From Holophagaceae bacterium (GTDB lineage Bacteria; Acidobacteriota; Holophagae; Holophagales; Holophagaceae), in assembly GCA_025355915.1 (NCBI GenBank), contig JANXYT010000017.1:1-5362 (forward strand): a DNA stretch of 5,362 nt, in the 5' to 3' direction. The translations under genes were made by a program, and so were the position numbers. Under the pieces are notes generated by a model. It did no database searches and had not been told where the DNA came from. It saw only the letters and a program-made list of their open reading frames with translations. Below are positions 1 to 5,246 of the stretch, one piece after another (position 1 is the stretch's first letter; each line of letters begins with the position of its first letter).

Positions 1-1
1 T

Positions 2-190
2 GACATCAAACTGCCGGGCCACTCCGAAGTTCCCAAAGGTGCCCCCACCGTCCACCGGGTCCAGAAGGGTGAAACCCTCGCCTCCATCGCCCGCAAGTAT
101 GGCGTGGAACCCGGGGATCTCAAGACCTGGAACCGGCTGAAGGGCGATCGCATCCAGGTAGGGCAGCGGCTCCGCCTGTCACCCCGCTGA
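2..190 (+). CDS. C-terminal end of a LysM-domain protein (partial, start outside window)
   Basis: Only the last 62 residues and the TGA stop (188-190) are present; the reading frame is open from base 2. Visible residues 17-60 form one LysM domain: it opens with VHRVQKGETLASIARKYGV, continues through a W-N-R-L turn and closes with I-x-V-G-Q-R-L-R-L, the classic LysM ending. LysM modules bind N-acetylglucosamine-containing glycans such as peptidoglycan, so the protein probably acts in the periplasm or at the cell wall. A C-terminal LysM is typical of MltD-type lytic transglycosylases, M23 peptidases and amidases, but the catalytic part is outside the window and I cannot choose among them. The preceding residues are rich in Pro, Gly and Lys and look like an inter-domain linker, so another LysM may lie upstream. 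The gene ends 50 bases before the tRNA, with no obvious terminator between them. Confidence 0.85.
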   Translation, partial: DIKLPGHSEVPKGAPTVHRVQKGETLASIARKYGVEPGDLKTWNRLKGDRIQVGQRLRLSPR

Positions 191-197
191 TCCGAAC

Positions 198-226
198 TTG
201 CAGAACCGCGGAAGGGGTGGGATACT
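198..226 (+). promoter_or_regulatory. Probable sigma-70 promoter of the tRNA-Ala gene
   Basis: TTGCAG (198-203) resembles a -35 box at three of six positions. GATACT (221-226) resembles a -10 box at four of six. The spacer is exactly 17 bases. Initiation about 7 bases past the -10 would fall near 233, just ahead of the mature tRNA 5' end at 241, giving the short leader usual for tRNA genes. The call rests on spacing and position more than on box strength. Confidence 0.45.
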
Positions 227-240
227 GGGTCTTCCCGAAT

Positions 241-316
<76 letters not shown>

Positions 317-320
317 AACA

Positions 321-344
321 GAAGGCCACCGCAAGGTGGCCTTC
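321..344 (+). terminator. Perfect 10-bp hairpin after tRNA-Ala (terminator-like, no T-tract)
   Basis: GAAGGCCACC (321-330) and GGTGGCCTTC (335-344) pair perfectly around the tetraloop GCAA (331-334), a GNRA loop that stabilises RNA hairpins. It begins 4 bases after the tRNA CCA end, where an intrinsic terminator or 3'-processing stop is expected. No run of T follows, because the heptamer repeat starts at 346. Termination may therefore be partial, and the hairpin may serve mainly as a 3' processing boundary. Confidence 0.55.
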
Positions 345-345
345 G

Positions 346-417
346 AGCTGTCAGCCTTCAGCCATCAGCTGTCAGCCGTCCCCCTCACCGATGGCTGATC
401 GCCGATAGCTGACAGCC
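346..417. repeat. Inverted array of 7-nt units (consensus RGCNNTC)
   Basis: Bases 346-380 are five consecutive heptamers fitting RGCNNTC, in the forms AGCTGTC (twice), AGCCTTC, AGCCATC and AGCCGTC. Bases 390-417 are four such heptamers on the opposite strand, and the loop is 381-389. The arms pair as two perfect 9-bp stems: 347-355 with 408-416, and 358-366 with 390-398. Between these stems there are 2 bases on the left and 9 on the right, a difference of exactly one unit. The 11-mer AGCTGTCAGCC also occurs twice directly (346-356 and 367-377). The array ends 7 bases before the ABC-F start codon and fills the whole space between the tRNA hairpin and that gene. Confidence 0.85.
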
Positions 418-423
418 GCGCCC

Positions 424-2415
424 ATGCTCGCTTCCCTCAATCACATCGATCTGAGCTTCGGCCCCCAGGAGGTGCTGAAAGACGTCACCTGGGCCATTCA
501 GGAGGGCGAGTGCTGGGGCGTCATCGGCCGCAACGGCGCGGGCAAGAGCACGGTCTTCAAGCTGCTGCTCGGCCAATTGGAGGCCGATCAGGGAACCGTC
601 GTGCGGCCCACGAAGGAGCGTGGTGTTCGCATGGGCCACTACGCCCAGGATCTCGCACCTGAAACGCATGGAAGCGTGCTCGAAGAGACGCTGGCGGCCT
701 TCGGCGACGTGGAGCGCCTCCAGCACGAGATGGGCGAACTGGAACATCGCATGAGCGAGCCTGGCGGTGATCAGGACGAGGTGATGGACCGCTACCAGAA
801 GGTCACGGAGGCCTTCGAACACCTGGATGGCTTCAGCATCCGCGCCCGTGCCGAGAGCATTCTGCAGTCCCTGGGCTTCGCGGACACCGATTTCGAGCGT
901 CCGGTGGAGACCCTGTCCGGCGGCCAGAAGAGCCGGGTGATGCTGGCCAAGGCCATCCTCCAGGGCCAGGATCTCCTTCTGCTGGACGAACCCACCAACC
1001 ACCTGGACCTGCCCAGCCTGCGCTGGCTGGAGGGCTTCATCCAGGACACGGACGCCACCGTGGCCATCATCAGCCATGACCGCTACTTCCTCGACAAGAT
1101 CGCCACCGAGATCCTGGAGCTGGAACAGGGCCGCTCGCGGGCCTATGAGGGCAACTACTCCGAGTTCATGGAGAAGAAGGAGCAGGAGCTGGAGCTGCAG
1201 GAGCGGCATTACGACCAGCAGCAGGCCTACATCAAGAATCAGGAAGAGTACATCCGCCACAACATCGCCGGGCAGAACACCAAGCAGGCCCGCGGCCGCC
1301 GCACACACCTTTCCAAGCTGGACCGGATCGGCAAGCCTCTGCGGGATCGTCGCAAGGTGAAATTCAGCTTCCCTGAAACGCAACGCAGCGGCGATGTGGC
1401 CCTGGTGCTGGAGAATGCCAGCGTGGGGTGGGACGGGAAGGCCCTCTACACACCCCTGGAGCAGCTCCAGATCAAGCGCGGGCAGAAGATGGGCATCGTG
1501 GGCCTTAACGGCACCGGCAAGTCCACCCTGCTGAAGGCCATCTCGGAGGAGATCCCTTTCATCGCCGGTCAGGCCCGCCTGGGCAGCCAGGTGAAACTGG
1601 GCTACTTCGACCAGCACCACCAGAACCTGGATCCCAGGAACACGGTGTTCCAGCAGATTCACGGGGTGACTCCCCAGGCCATGAAGCAGGACGTAATGGG
1701 TTTCTTGGCCAAGTTTCAGTTCCGCGGTGATGAAGTGGATAAACCCGTCACGGCCCTCTCGGGGGGCGAGCGGGCCCGCCTCAGCATTGCCACGCTGATC
1801 CGCCAGGGGGTGAACCTCATGCTGCTGGATGAGCCCACCAACCACATGGACATCCCCAGCATGGAGGCCATGGAAGACACCATCCTGAGCTTCACCGGCG
1901 CGGCCATTGTGGTGACCCACGACCGCTACCTGCTGGGCCGCGTGGCCGATTCGCTGCTGCGCATCCATGAAGGCAAGGCCGAGTTCCGCGAAGGCAGCTA
2001 CGAGGAGCACCAGGCCTGGGTGGATCTCGATCTTGGCAGCGAAGACGAGGCTGGCAGCCAGCCCCCACCAACTCCCCAGAAGTCCGCTTCGCCGCAGGCG
2101 AAGCCCAACTCGCCCGCAAAGCCGCCGAGCCCTGATGGCGCGCAGGTTCAGCCCACCAAGCCCCGCCCCATCGACAGGGACAAACAGCGGGCGGTGAAGC
2201 GCTTCGAAAAGCAGGTGGCCGAGGCCGAGACCAAGGTGGCGGAGCTGGAGGCCAAGCTGGCGGAATTCCAGAAGGACCTGGCCGCCATGGATCCCACCGA
2301 CTGGCAGGCTTTCAGCGCGAGGCTGGACGCAGGGAAGGCCCTGGAAGCGGACTTGGCCTACGCCATGAGCGACTGGGAAGCCGCCCTGGGTGCCCTAGAG
2401 GACACGCAGCGCTGA
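424..2415 (+). CDS. ABC-F family ATPase (Uup/YdiF-like ribosome-associated factor)
   Basis: This 663-residue protein has two ABC ATPase domains and no membrane segments, the ABC-F plan. ABC-F factors bind the ribosomal E site and act on stalled or slow translation rather than transport. ABC1 has Walker A GRNGAGKST (35-43), Q-loop Q75, signature LSGGQ (164-168), Walker B/catalytic D188-E189 in LLLLDEPTNHLD, and switch H218. ABC2 has GLNGTGKST (360-368), Q397, LSGGER (445-450), D469-E470 and H499. Between them, about 240-320, lies the charged helical linker (RHNIAGQNTKQARGRR region) that contacts P-site tRNA in this family. A Pro/Ser/Lys-rich tether (about 546-583) leads to a C-terminal Ala/Glu/Lys coiled coil (about 584-663), as in Uup and YdiF. 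All catalytic residues are intact. ATG 424 is the only start preserving the N-terminal beta strand, yet no Shine-Dalgarno is visible because the heptamer repeat occupies the leader. The exact subfamily, Uup versus YdiF-like, is uncertain. Confidence 0.95.
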   Translation: MLASLNHIDLSFGPQEVLKDVTWAIQEGECWGVIGRNGAGKSTVFKLLLGQLEADQGTVVRPTKERGVRMGHYAQDLAPETHGSVLEETLAAFGDVERLQHEMGELEHRMSEPGGDQDEVMDRYQKVTEAFEHLDGFSIRARAESILQSLGFADTDFERPVETLSGGQKSRVMLAKAILQGQDLLLLDEPTNHLDLPSLRWLEGFIQDTDATVAIISHDRYFLDKIATEILELEQGRSRAYEGNYSEFMEKKEQELELQERHYDQQQAYIKNQEEYIRHNIAGQNTKQARGRRTHLSKLDRIGKPLRDRRKVKFSFPETQRSGDVALVLENASVGWDGKALYTPLEQLQIKRGQKMGIVGLNGTGKSTLLKAISEEIPFIAGQARLGSQVKLGYFDQHHQNLDPRNTVFQQIHGVTPQAMKQDVMGFLAKFQFRGDEVDKPVTALSGGERARLSIATLIRQGVNLMLLDEPTNHMDIPSMEAMEDTILSFTGAAIVVTHDRYLLGRVADSLLRIHEGKAEFREGSYEEHQAWVDLDLGSEDEAGSQPPPTPQKSASPQAKPNSPAKPPSPDGAQVQPTKPRPIDRDKQRAVKRFEKQVAEAETKVAELEAKLAEFQKDLAAMDPTDWQAFSARLDAGKALEADLAYAMSDWEAALGALEDTQR

Positions 2416-2440
2416 CGTGGTGTTGGGGCCGGTGGCGCGA

Positions 2441-2449
2441 TGTTAGCAT
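2441..2449 (+). promoter_or_regulatory. Possible extended -10 promoter element for the SDR gene
   Basis: TGTTAGCAT reads as an extended -10 (TG, one base, then TAGCAT, which matches TATAAT at four positions). It sits 21 bases before the SDR start codon in a 55-base gap after the ABC-F stop. Upstream there is only a poor -35 candidate, TTGGGG at 2423-2428, with a 15-base spacer. Read-through from the ABC-F gene is an equally good explanation for SDR expression. Confidence 0.3.
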
Positions 2450-2460
2450 CAGGAAACCCC

Positions 2461-2465
2461 AGAGG
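2461..2465 (+). promoter_or_regulatory. Ribosome-binding site of the SDR gene
   Basis: AGAGG lies 5 bases before ATG 2471 and supports that start. It contrasts with the upstream ABC-F gene, which has no recognisable Shine-Dalgarno. Confidence 0.6.
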
Positions 2466-2470
2466 CTTCC

Positions 2471-3280
2471 ATGACTGATTTTCGCGGCGCCCACGTCCTT
2501 ATTACCGGCGCGGCCAGTGGCCTCGGCCGTCTCATGGCCCTGGACGCGGCACGCCGGAAGGCGCGCCTAACTCTCTTCGACCGCGATGCGAAGGGGCTGG
2601 GTCTCGTCTGCGAGGAGATTCACGCCCAGGGCGGCGATGCCAATGGGTTTGTGGTGGATCTTTCGAACCGCCCGGCCCTGCAGGCCACCTGCGCCGAAGT
2701 TCTGGCAACCCGCGGCGGCGTTGACATCCTCATCAACAACGCGGGCATCGTCTCCGGCAAGACCCTGCTGGAATGCAGCGACGAGGCCATCGAGCGCACC
2801 TTTCAGGTGAACGCCCTGGCTCTCTTCTGGACGGTGCGGGCTTTCCTGCCAGGCATGTTGGCGGCGGGGAAGGGACACATCGTCACCGTGGCTTCGGCGG
2901 CTGGATTGGCGGGCACTTCGCGGCTGGTGGACTACTCAGCCTCCAAATTCGCGGCGGTGGGCTTCGACGAGTCACTGCGCATGGAAATGAAGCGCCTGGG
3001 CAGTCCCGTCCGTACGACGGTGGTCTGTCCCTTTTTCATCGACACGGGCATGTTTGAGGGCGTGAAAACCCGCTTCGCCTGGCTGCTACCCATTCTCAAG
3101 CCCGACTATGTCGTTCGTCGCATCATGAAGGCCATCGAAGGCAACCGTTCCCGGCTGATCATGCCCCGCTTCGTGATGACCGTCCCCGTGGTGCGCGTGC
3201 TGCCCCCCTTTCTCTTCGACGCGGTCATGGGTTTCTTCGGGGTGAATCGGAGCATGGACGAGTTCGTGGGACGGCACTGA
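2471..3280 (+). CDS. Short-chain dehydrogenase/reductase, RDH10/17beta-HSD11-like (SDR16C-like)
   Basis: This 269-residue Rossmann-fold NAD(P)-dependent oxidoreductase carries all classical SDR marks. The dinucleotide motif is TGAASGLG (12-19), D37 follows beta-2 and suggests NAD(H) preference, and NNAG is at 89-92. The catalytic tetrad is N114, S142, Y155 and K159 (Y-S-A-S-K). After the active site, the stretch CPFFIDTGMFEG (186-197), then LLPILKPDYVVRRIMKAI, matches the pattern I know from vertebrate RDH10 and 17beta-HSD11/13, which oxidise or reduce retinoids, steroids and other lipophilic alcohols. Those proteins carry an N-terminal membrane anchor that is absent here. The C-terminal stretch about 233-257 is strongly hydrophobic with prolines and could mediate membrane contact (inference). 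The gene follows the ABC-F gene by 55 bases on the same strand and converges on the ALDH gene. SDR identity is secure; the substrate is unknown, with long-chain or isoprenoid alcohols or ketones plausible. Confidence 0.93.
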   Translation: MTDFRGAHVLITGAASGLGRLMALDAARRKARLTLFDRDAKGLGLVCEEIHAQGGDANGFVVDLSNRPALQATCAEVLATRGGVDILINNAGIVSGKTLLECSDEAIERTFQVNALALFWTVRAFLPGMLAAGKGHIVTVASAAGLAGTSRLVDYSASKFAAVGFDESLRMEMKRLGSPVRTTVVCPFFIDTGMFEGVKTRFAWLLPILKPDYVVRRIMKAIEGNRSRLIMPRFVMTVPVVRVLPPFLFDAVMGFFGVNRSMDEFVGRH

Positions 3281-3324
3281 TGGACACCTGGTCATCGGCG
3301 CTCGTCGTCACAAGAAAAGCATTT

Positions 3325-3435
3325 AACCGCAGATGACGCAGATGACGCAGAAAAGGGCATGGGTCCACAGATTCACACAGATTGCAGTGCCCGTTCCATC
3401 GCCGCCCATCTGCGTGATCTGCGACATCTGCGGTT
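3325..3435. repeat. Inverted array of 9-nt units (consensus CGCAGATNN)
   Basis: The left arm 3325-3351 begins AACCGCAGATGACGCAG and consists of tandem CGCAGATNN units. The right arm 3409-3435 is its reverse complement, agreeing at 25 of 27 positions. The mismatches are in the variable NN bases. The 57-base centre contains degenerate copies (two ACAGATT at 3367-3383) and a small GGGCA/TGCCC pairing (3355-3359 with 3388-3392). The element lies between the convergent SDR and ALDH genes, where a long hairpin could act as a bidirectional transcription barrier, although it has no T-tract. The remaining bases of the 3281-3480 gap show no gene. Confidence 0.88.
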
Positions 3436-3480
3436 TCAAATCCTGATCTCTCAACCGGGCAAACGGCCTGGAATCGTCCC

Positions 3481-4884
3481 TCAGAAATAGTTCAAGGTCA
3501 GGTCGATCATCCGCCGCACGAAGCCTGTGTAGGGTGGGTACATGAGCTGGATGGCGGAGAATCGCGTCCGCTGTCGCAGGACGCCCCGGGCATTGGAGAA
3601 TGTTTTGAAACCGTGAATGCCGTGGGACTTGCCGAACCCCGAGGTGTTGACGCCGCCCGTGGGCAGGCCCGTGTGGGCGAAGTGCAGTACCGTGTCGTTG
3701 ATGCAGCTGCCACCAGCGGTCGTTCGTGCGATGAGGGATTCGGCCATCCGGCGGCTGCCGCTGAAGACATAGAGCGCCAGGGGTTTGGGGCGGGCATTCA
3801 CAAAGGCCACGGCGGCGTCCATGTCAGGCACGTTTAGGATGGGCAGCAGGGGACCGAAGATCTCCTCCTGCATGACTGGAGAGGCTGGGTCCACGTTCGT
3901 GAGCAGGGTGGGGGCCATGTAGCGGGTTCCTGCATTGGACTCACCGCCGAAGGCCACGGTGGCTCCGGAGGTATCGAGCAGGGCCTTGATCCGCGCCAGG
4001 TGATGCCCGTTCACGATGCGGGCCAGGTCGGGGCTGGCCTTCCGGTCGATGGCGTCCTGGCCGTAGAAGTGCGCGAGCACCTTCTTCAGTTCCTCCACCA
4101 GCGCATCGTGAACCCGCTCATGGACTAACACATAGTCTGGTGCGACGCAGGTCTGACCGCCGTTGAGGCACTTGCCCCAGGCGATCTTGCGGGCAGCCTC
4201 CTTCAGGTTGGCGTCCGCGTCCACGAGCACCGGCGACTTTCCGCCCAGTTCCAGCGTCACGGAGGTCAGGTGCTCGGCGGCGGCCTTCATCACCGCCTTG
4301 CCCACAGCGGGGCTGCCCGTGAAGAAGATGTGGTCGAAGGGCAGCGCCAGCAGGGCCTTGGCGGCTTCGGCATCGCCCTCCCCCAGGGCCACTTCTTCGT
4401 CTGGAAACAGCTCCGCCAGGAGCCTGCGGAGGAAGGCCGTGGTATTCGGTGTGAGTTCGGAGGGCTTGAGGATGGCGCAGTTGCCCGCGGCGATGGCCGA
4501 CACCAACGGCCCCAGGGTGAGGTAGATGGGGTAGTTCCAGGGGCTGATGATGAGCACGACCCCCCGAGGCTCTTGGACGATGGTGCCCACGCTACCGAAG
4601 AGGCCCATGGGCGTGGGCACCTTTCTGGGTTTCATCCAGCGGGGCAGGTGGCGCAGGGCGTCCTTGATCTCGGAGATGACGGGGTACAGCTCCGTGAGGT
4701 CCACTTCTTCGGGAGCTTTGCGGAAGTCCGCCGCCAGGGCCGCCTGGGCCTCGGCCCGGTGGGCCAGGAGGGCGTCCAGCAGGGCGCGCAGCTTCGCCTT
4801 GCGCTGATCGGCCGAGGTGGCTGCCACCCGCCAGCGGGCCGCCTGTTGGCGGGCGAAGAGGGCTTCGAGCGGGGCGGAGGCCAT
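3481..4884 (-). CDS. Aldehyde dehydrogenase, class 3 (ALDH3-like, NAD(P)-dependent)
   Basis: This enzyme should oxidise aldehydes to carboxylates with NAD(P)+ in the cytoplasm or at the membrane. Numbering below is from the upstream Met at 4917. Motifs in order: SPWNYP with oxyanion N128, cofactor K151 in LKPSE, FTGSPAVGK (199-207), general base E223 in LELGGKSP, nucleophile C257 in NGGQTCVAPDY, and EEIFGP (351-356). Absence of the N-terminal extension of classes 1/2, QTCVAPDY and the HTGLPTGGVNTSGFGKSHG stretch point to class 3, which includes medium- and long-chain fatty or aromatic aldehyde enzymes. The C-terminal YPPYTGFVRRMIDLTLNYF helix also fits. I prefer ATG 4884 (467 residues): TAGGG lies 6 bases upstream, and class 3 enzymes commonly begin close to the LEALFARQQAA helix. 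The alternative ATG at 4917 gives 478 residues but has AGG abutting the start codon. The substrate is undetermined; tryptophanase lies upstream on the same strand. Confidence 0.95.
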   Translation of the reverse strand: MASAPLEALFARQQAARWRVAATSADQRKAKLRALLDALLAHRAEAQAALAADFRKAPEEVDLTELYPVISEIKDALRHLPRWMKPRKVPTPMGLFGSVGTIVQEPRGVVLIISPWNYPIYLTLGPLVSAIAAGNCAILKPSELTPNTTAFLRRLLAELFPDEEVALGEGDAEAAKALLALPFDHIFFTGSPAVGKAVMKAAAEHLTSVTLELGGKSPVLVDADANLKEAARKIAWGKCLNGGQTCVAPDYVLVHERVHDALVEELKKVLAHFYGQDAIDRKASPDLARIVNGHHLARIKALLDTSGATVAFGGESNAGTRYMAPTLLTNVDPASPVMQEEIFGPLLPILNVPDMDAAVAFVNARPKPLALYVFSGSRRMAESLIARTTAGGSCINDTVLHFAHTGLPTGGVNTSGFGKSHGIHGFKTFSNARGVLRQRTRFSAIQLMYPPYTGFVRRMIDLTLNYF

Positions 4885-4890
4885 GGGGGT

Positions 4891-4894
4891 CCCT
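4891..4894 (-). promoter_or_regulatory. Ribosome-binding site favouring the inner ALDH start
   Basis: On the minus strand AGGG lies 6 bases before ATG 4884, a normal distance. The upstream ATG at 4917 has only GTAGG directly touching it, too close for ordinary pairing. This is why the shorter protein was chosen. Confidence 0.5.
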
Positions 4895-4899
4895 ATTTG

Positions 4900-4921
4900 G
4901 ATGAGTGACCCAGTCATCCTA
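4900..4921 (-). promoter_or_regulatory. Possible -10 and dyad upstream of ALDH
   Basis: On the minus strand TAGGAT (4921-4916) matches a -10 box at four of six positions and would start a transcript near 4909, about 25 bases before ATG 4884 and inside the longer reading frame. Overlapping it is GATGAGTGACCCAGTCATC (4900-4918). This has GATGA/TCATC ends and, in an alternative register, an inner TGAC-CCA-GTCA palindrome, which could be an operator. No good -35 is visible because the repeat arm begins immediately upstream. Weak evidence. Confidence 0.25.
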
Positions 4922-4926
4922 CAAAG

Positions 4927-5018
4927 GATTCACCACGAAGACACGAAGATACGAAGACAAAAGGAAGGGCAAACAACCAGATCTTGCTTTGCCCTTCTTC
5001 GTGTCTTCGTGGTGGATC
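4927..5018. repeat. Inverted array of 8-nt units (consensus CACGAAGA)
   Basis: CACCACGAAGACACGAAG (4931-4948) is perfectly inverted at 4997-5014, and the pairing extends outward through 4927-4930 with 5015-5018 using one G-T wobble. GAAGGGCAAA (4964-4973) pairs perfectly with 4988-4997 around a 14-base loop, so the right arm 4988-5014 is one uninterrupted 27-base stem strand. The left arm carries 16 extra bases (4949-4964), exactly two more 8-nt units, degenerate towards the loop. The element lies between the tryptophanase stop and the ALDH start, both on the minus strand, where the hairpin could terminate or attenuate transcription or stabilise the upstream mRNA's 3' end. Confidence 0.9.
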
Positions 5019-5027
5019 AGTTACTCC

Positions 5028-5246
5028 TTATGCCCAGGCCATCTCGGCCGTGAAGTGACGCAGATACTTGCTCTGCTTGACGATCTTTACGCCGCGGATC
5101 TCTTTGGCCTTGGCTTTCACCTCGGCGATCACTTCGGCGGCGAAGTCGAAGTGGCTCTGGGTGTACATGCGGCGGGGGAAGGCCAGACGCACCAGCTCCA
5201 TGCTGTGGTAGGTCTCGGTGCTGTCTTCCAGGTGCTTGCCGAACAT
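5028..5246 (-). CDS. tnaA: Tryptophanase (tryptophan indole-lyase), C-terminal fragment
   Basis: Seventy-two residues and a TAA stop are readable before the sequence folds back on itself at 5247. The segment MELVRLAFPRRMYTQSHFDF, followed by the basic helix and the ending RGVKIVKQSKYLRHFTAEM, matches the C-terminus of the beta-eliminating PLP lyases. YTQ-x-H-x-DF and LRHFTA resemble tryptophanase; tyrosine phenol-lyase typically has YTYAH and LRFFTA. Tryptophanase cleaves L-tryptophan to indole, pyruvate and ammonium in the cytoplasm. The V-R-L-x-x-P-R-R stretch belongs to the small domain, which in this family supplies an arginine binding the substrate carboxylate (from memory). The PLP lysine and most of the protein are missing, so a full-length gene (about 460-475 residues in the family) must continue elsewhere. 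GTG at 5249 is an accident of the fold-back and is not a start codon. Tyrosine phenol-lyase remains possible. Confidence 0.8.
   Translation of the reverse strand: MFGKHLEDSTETYHSMELVRLAFPRRMYTQSHFDFAAEVIAEVKAKAKEIRGVKIVKQSKYLRHFTAEMAWA

Noticed and set aside
346..417. CRISPR array or attachment site next to the tRNA
   Set aside because: Units are 7 bases with no spacers, and no integrase or duplicated tRNA 3' end is seen; the periodicity is a tandem array folded into an inverted repeat.
385..2010. A 541-codon open frame antisense to the ABC-F gene
   Set aside because: It lies wholly opposite a fully motif-supported ABC-F gene, its translation is His/Leu/Gln/Gly-rich with no recognisable domain, and long antisense frames are common in GC-rich genes.
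3325..3435. Insertion sequence terminal inverted repeats
   Set aside because: Only 57 bases lie between the arms, with no transposase or flanking target duplication that I can identify.
3455..3471. Small hairpin CCGGGC/GCCTGG after the ALDH stop as a terminator
   Set aside because: One mismatch in a 6-bp stem and no T-tract on either strand; too weak to call.
4270..4908. A 212-codon open frame antisense to the ALDH gene
   Set aside because: Gly/Arg/His-rich shadow of a confident ALDH; no start-site support or domain.
5021..5030. Shine-Dalgarno-like AAGGAG overlapping the tryptophanase stop on the minus strand
   Set aside because: No start codon or reading frame follows at a suitable distance; the next gene starts over 130 bases downstream with its own site.
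3481..5246. Tryptophanase and ALDH as one indole-related operon
   Set aside because: Same strand, but separated by about 143 bases with a strong inverted repeat, and nothing in the ALDH sequence points to an indole aldehyde substrate.
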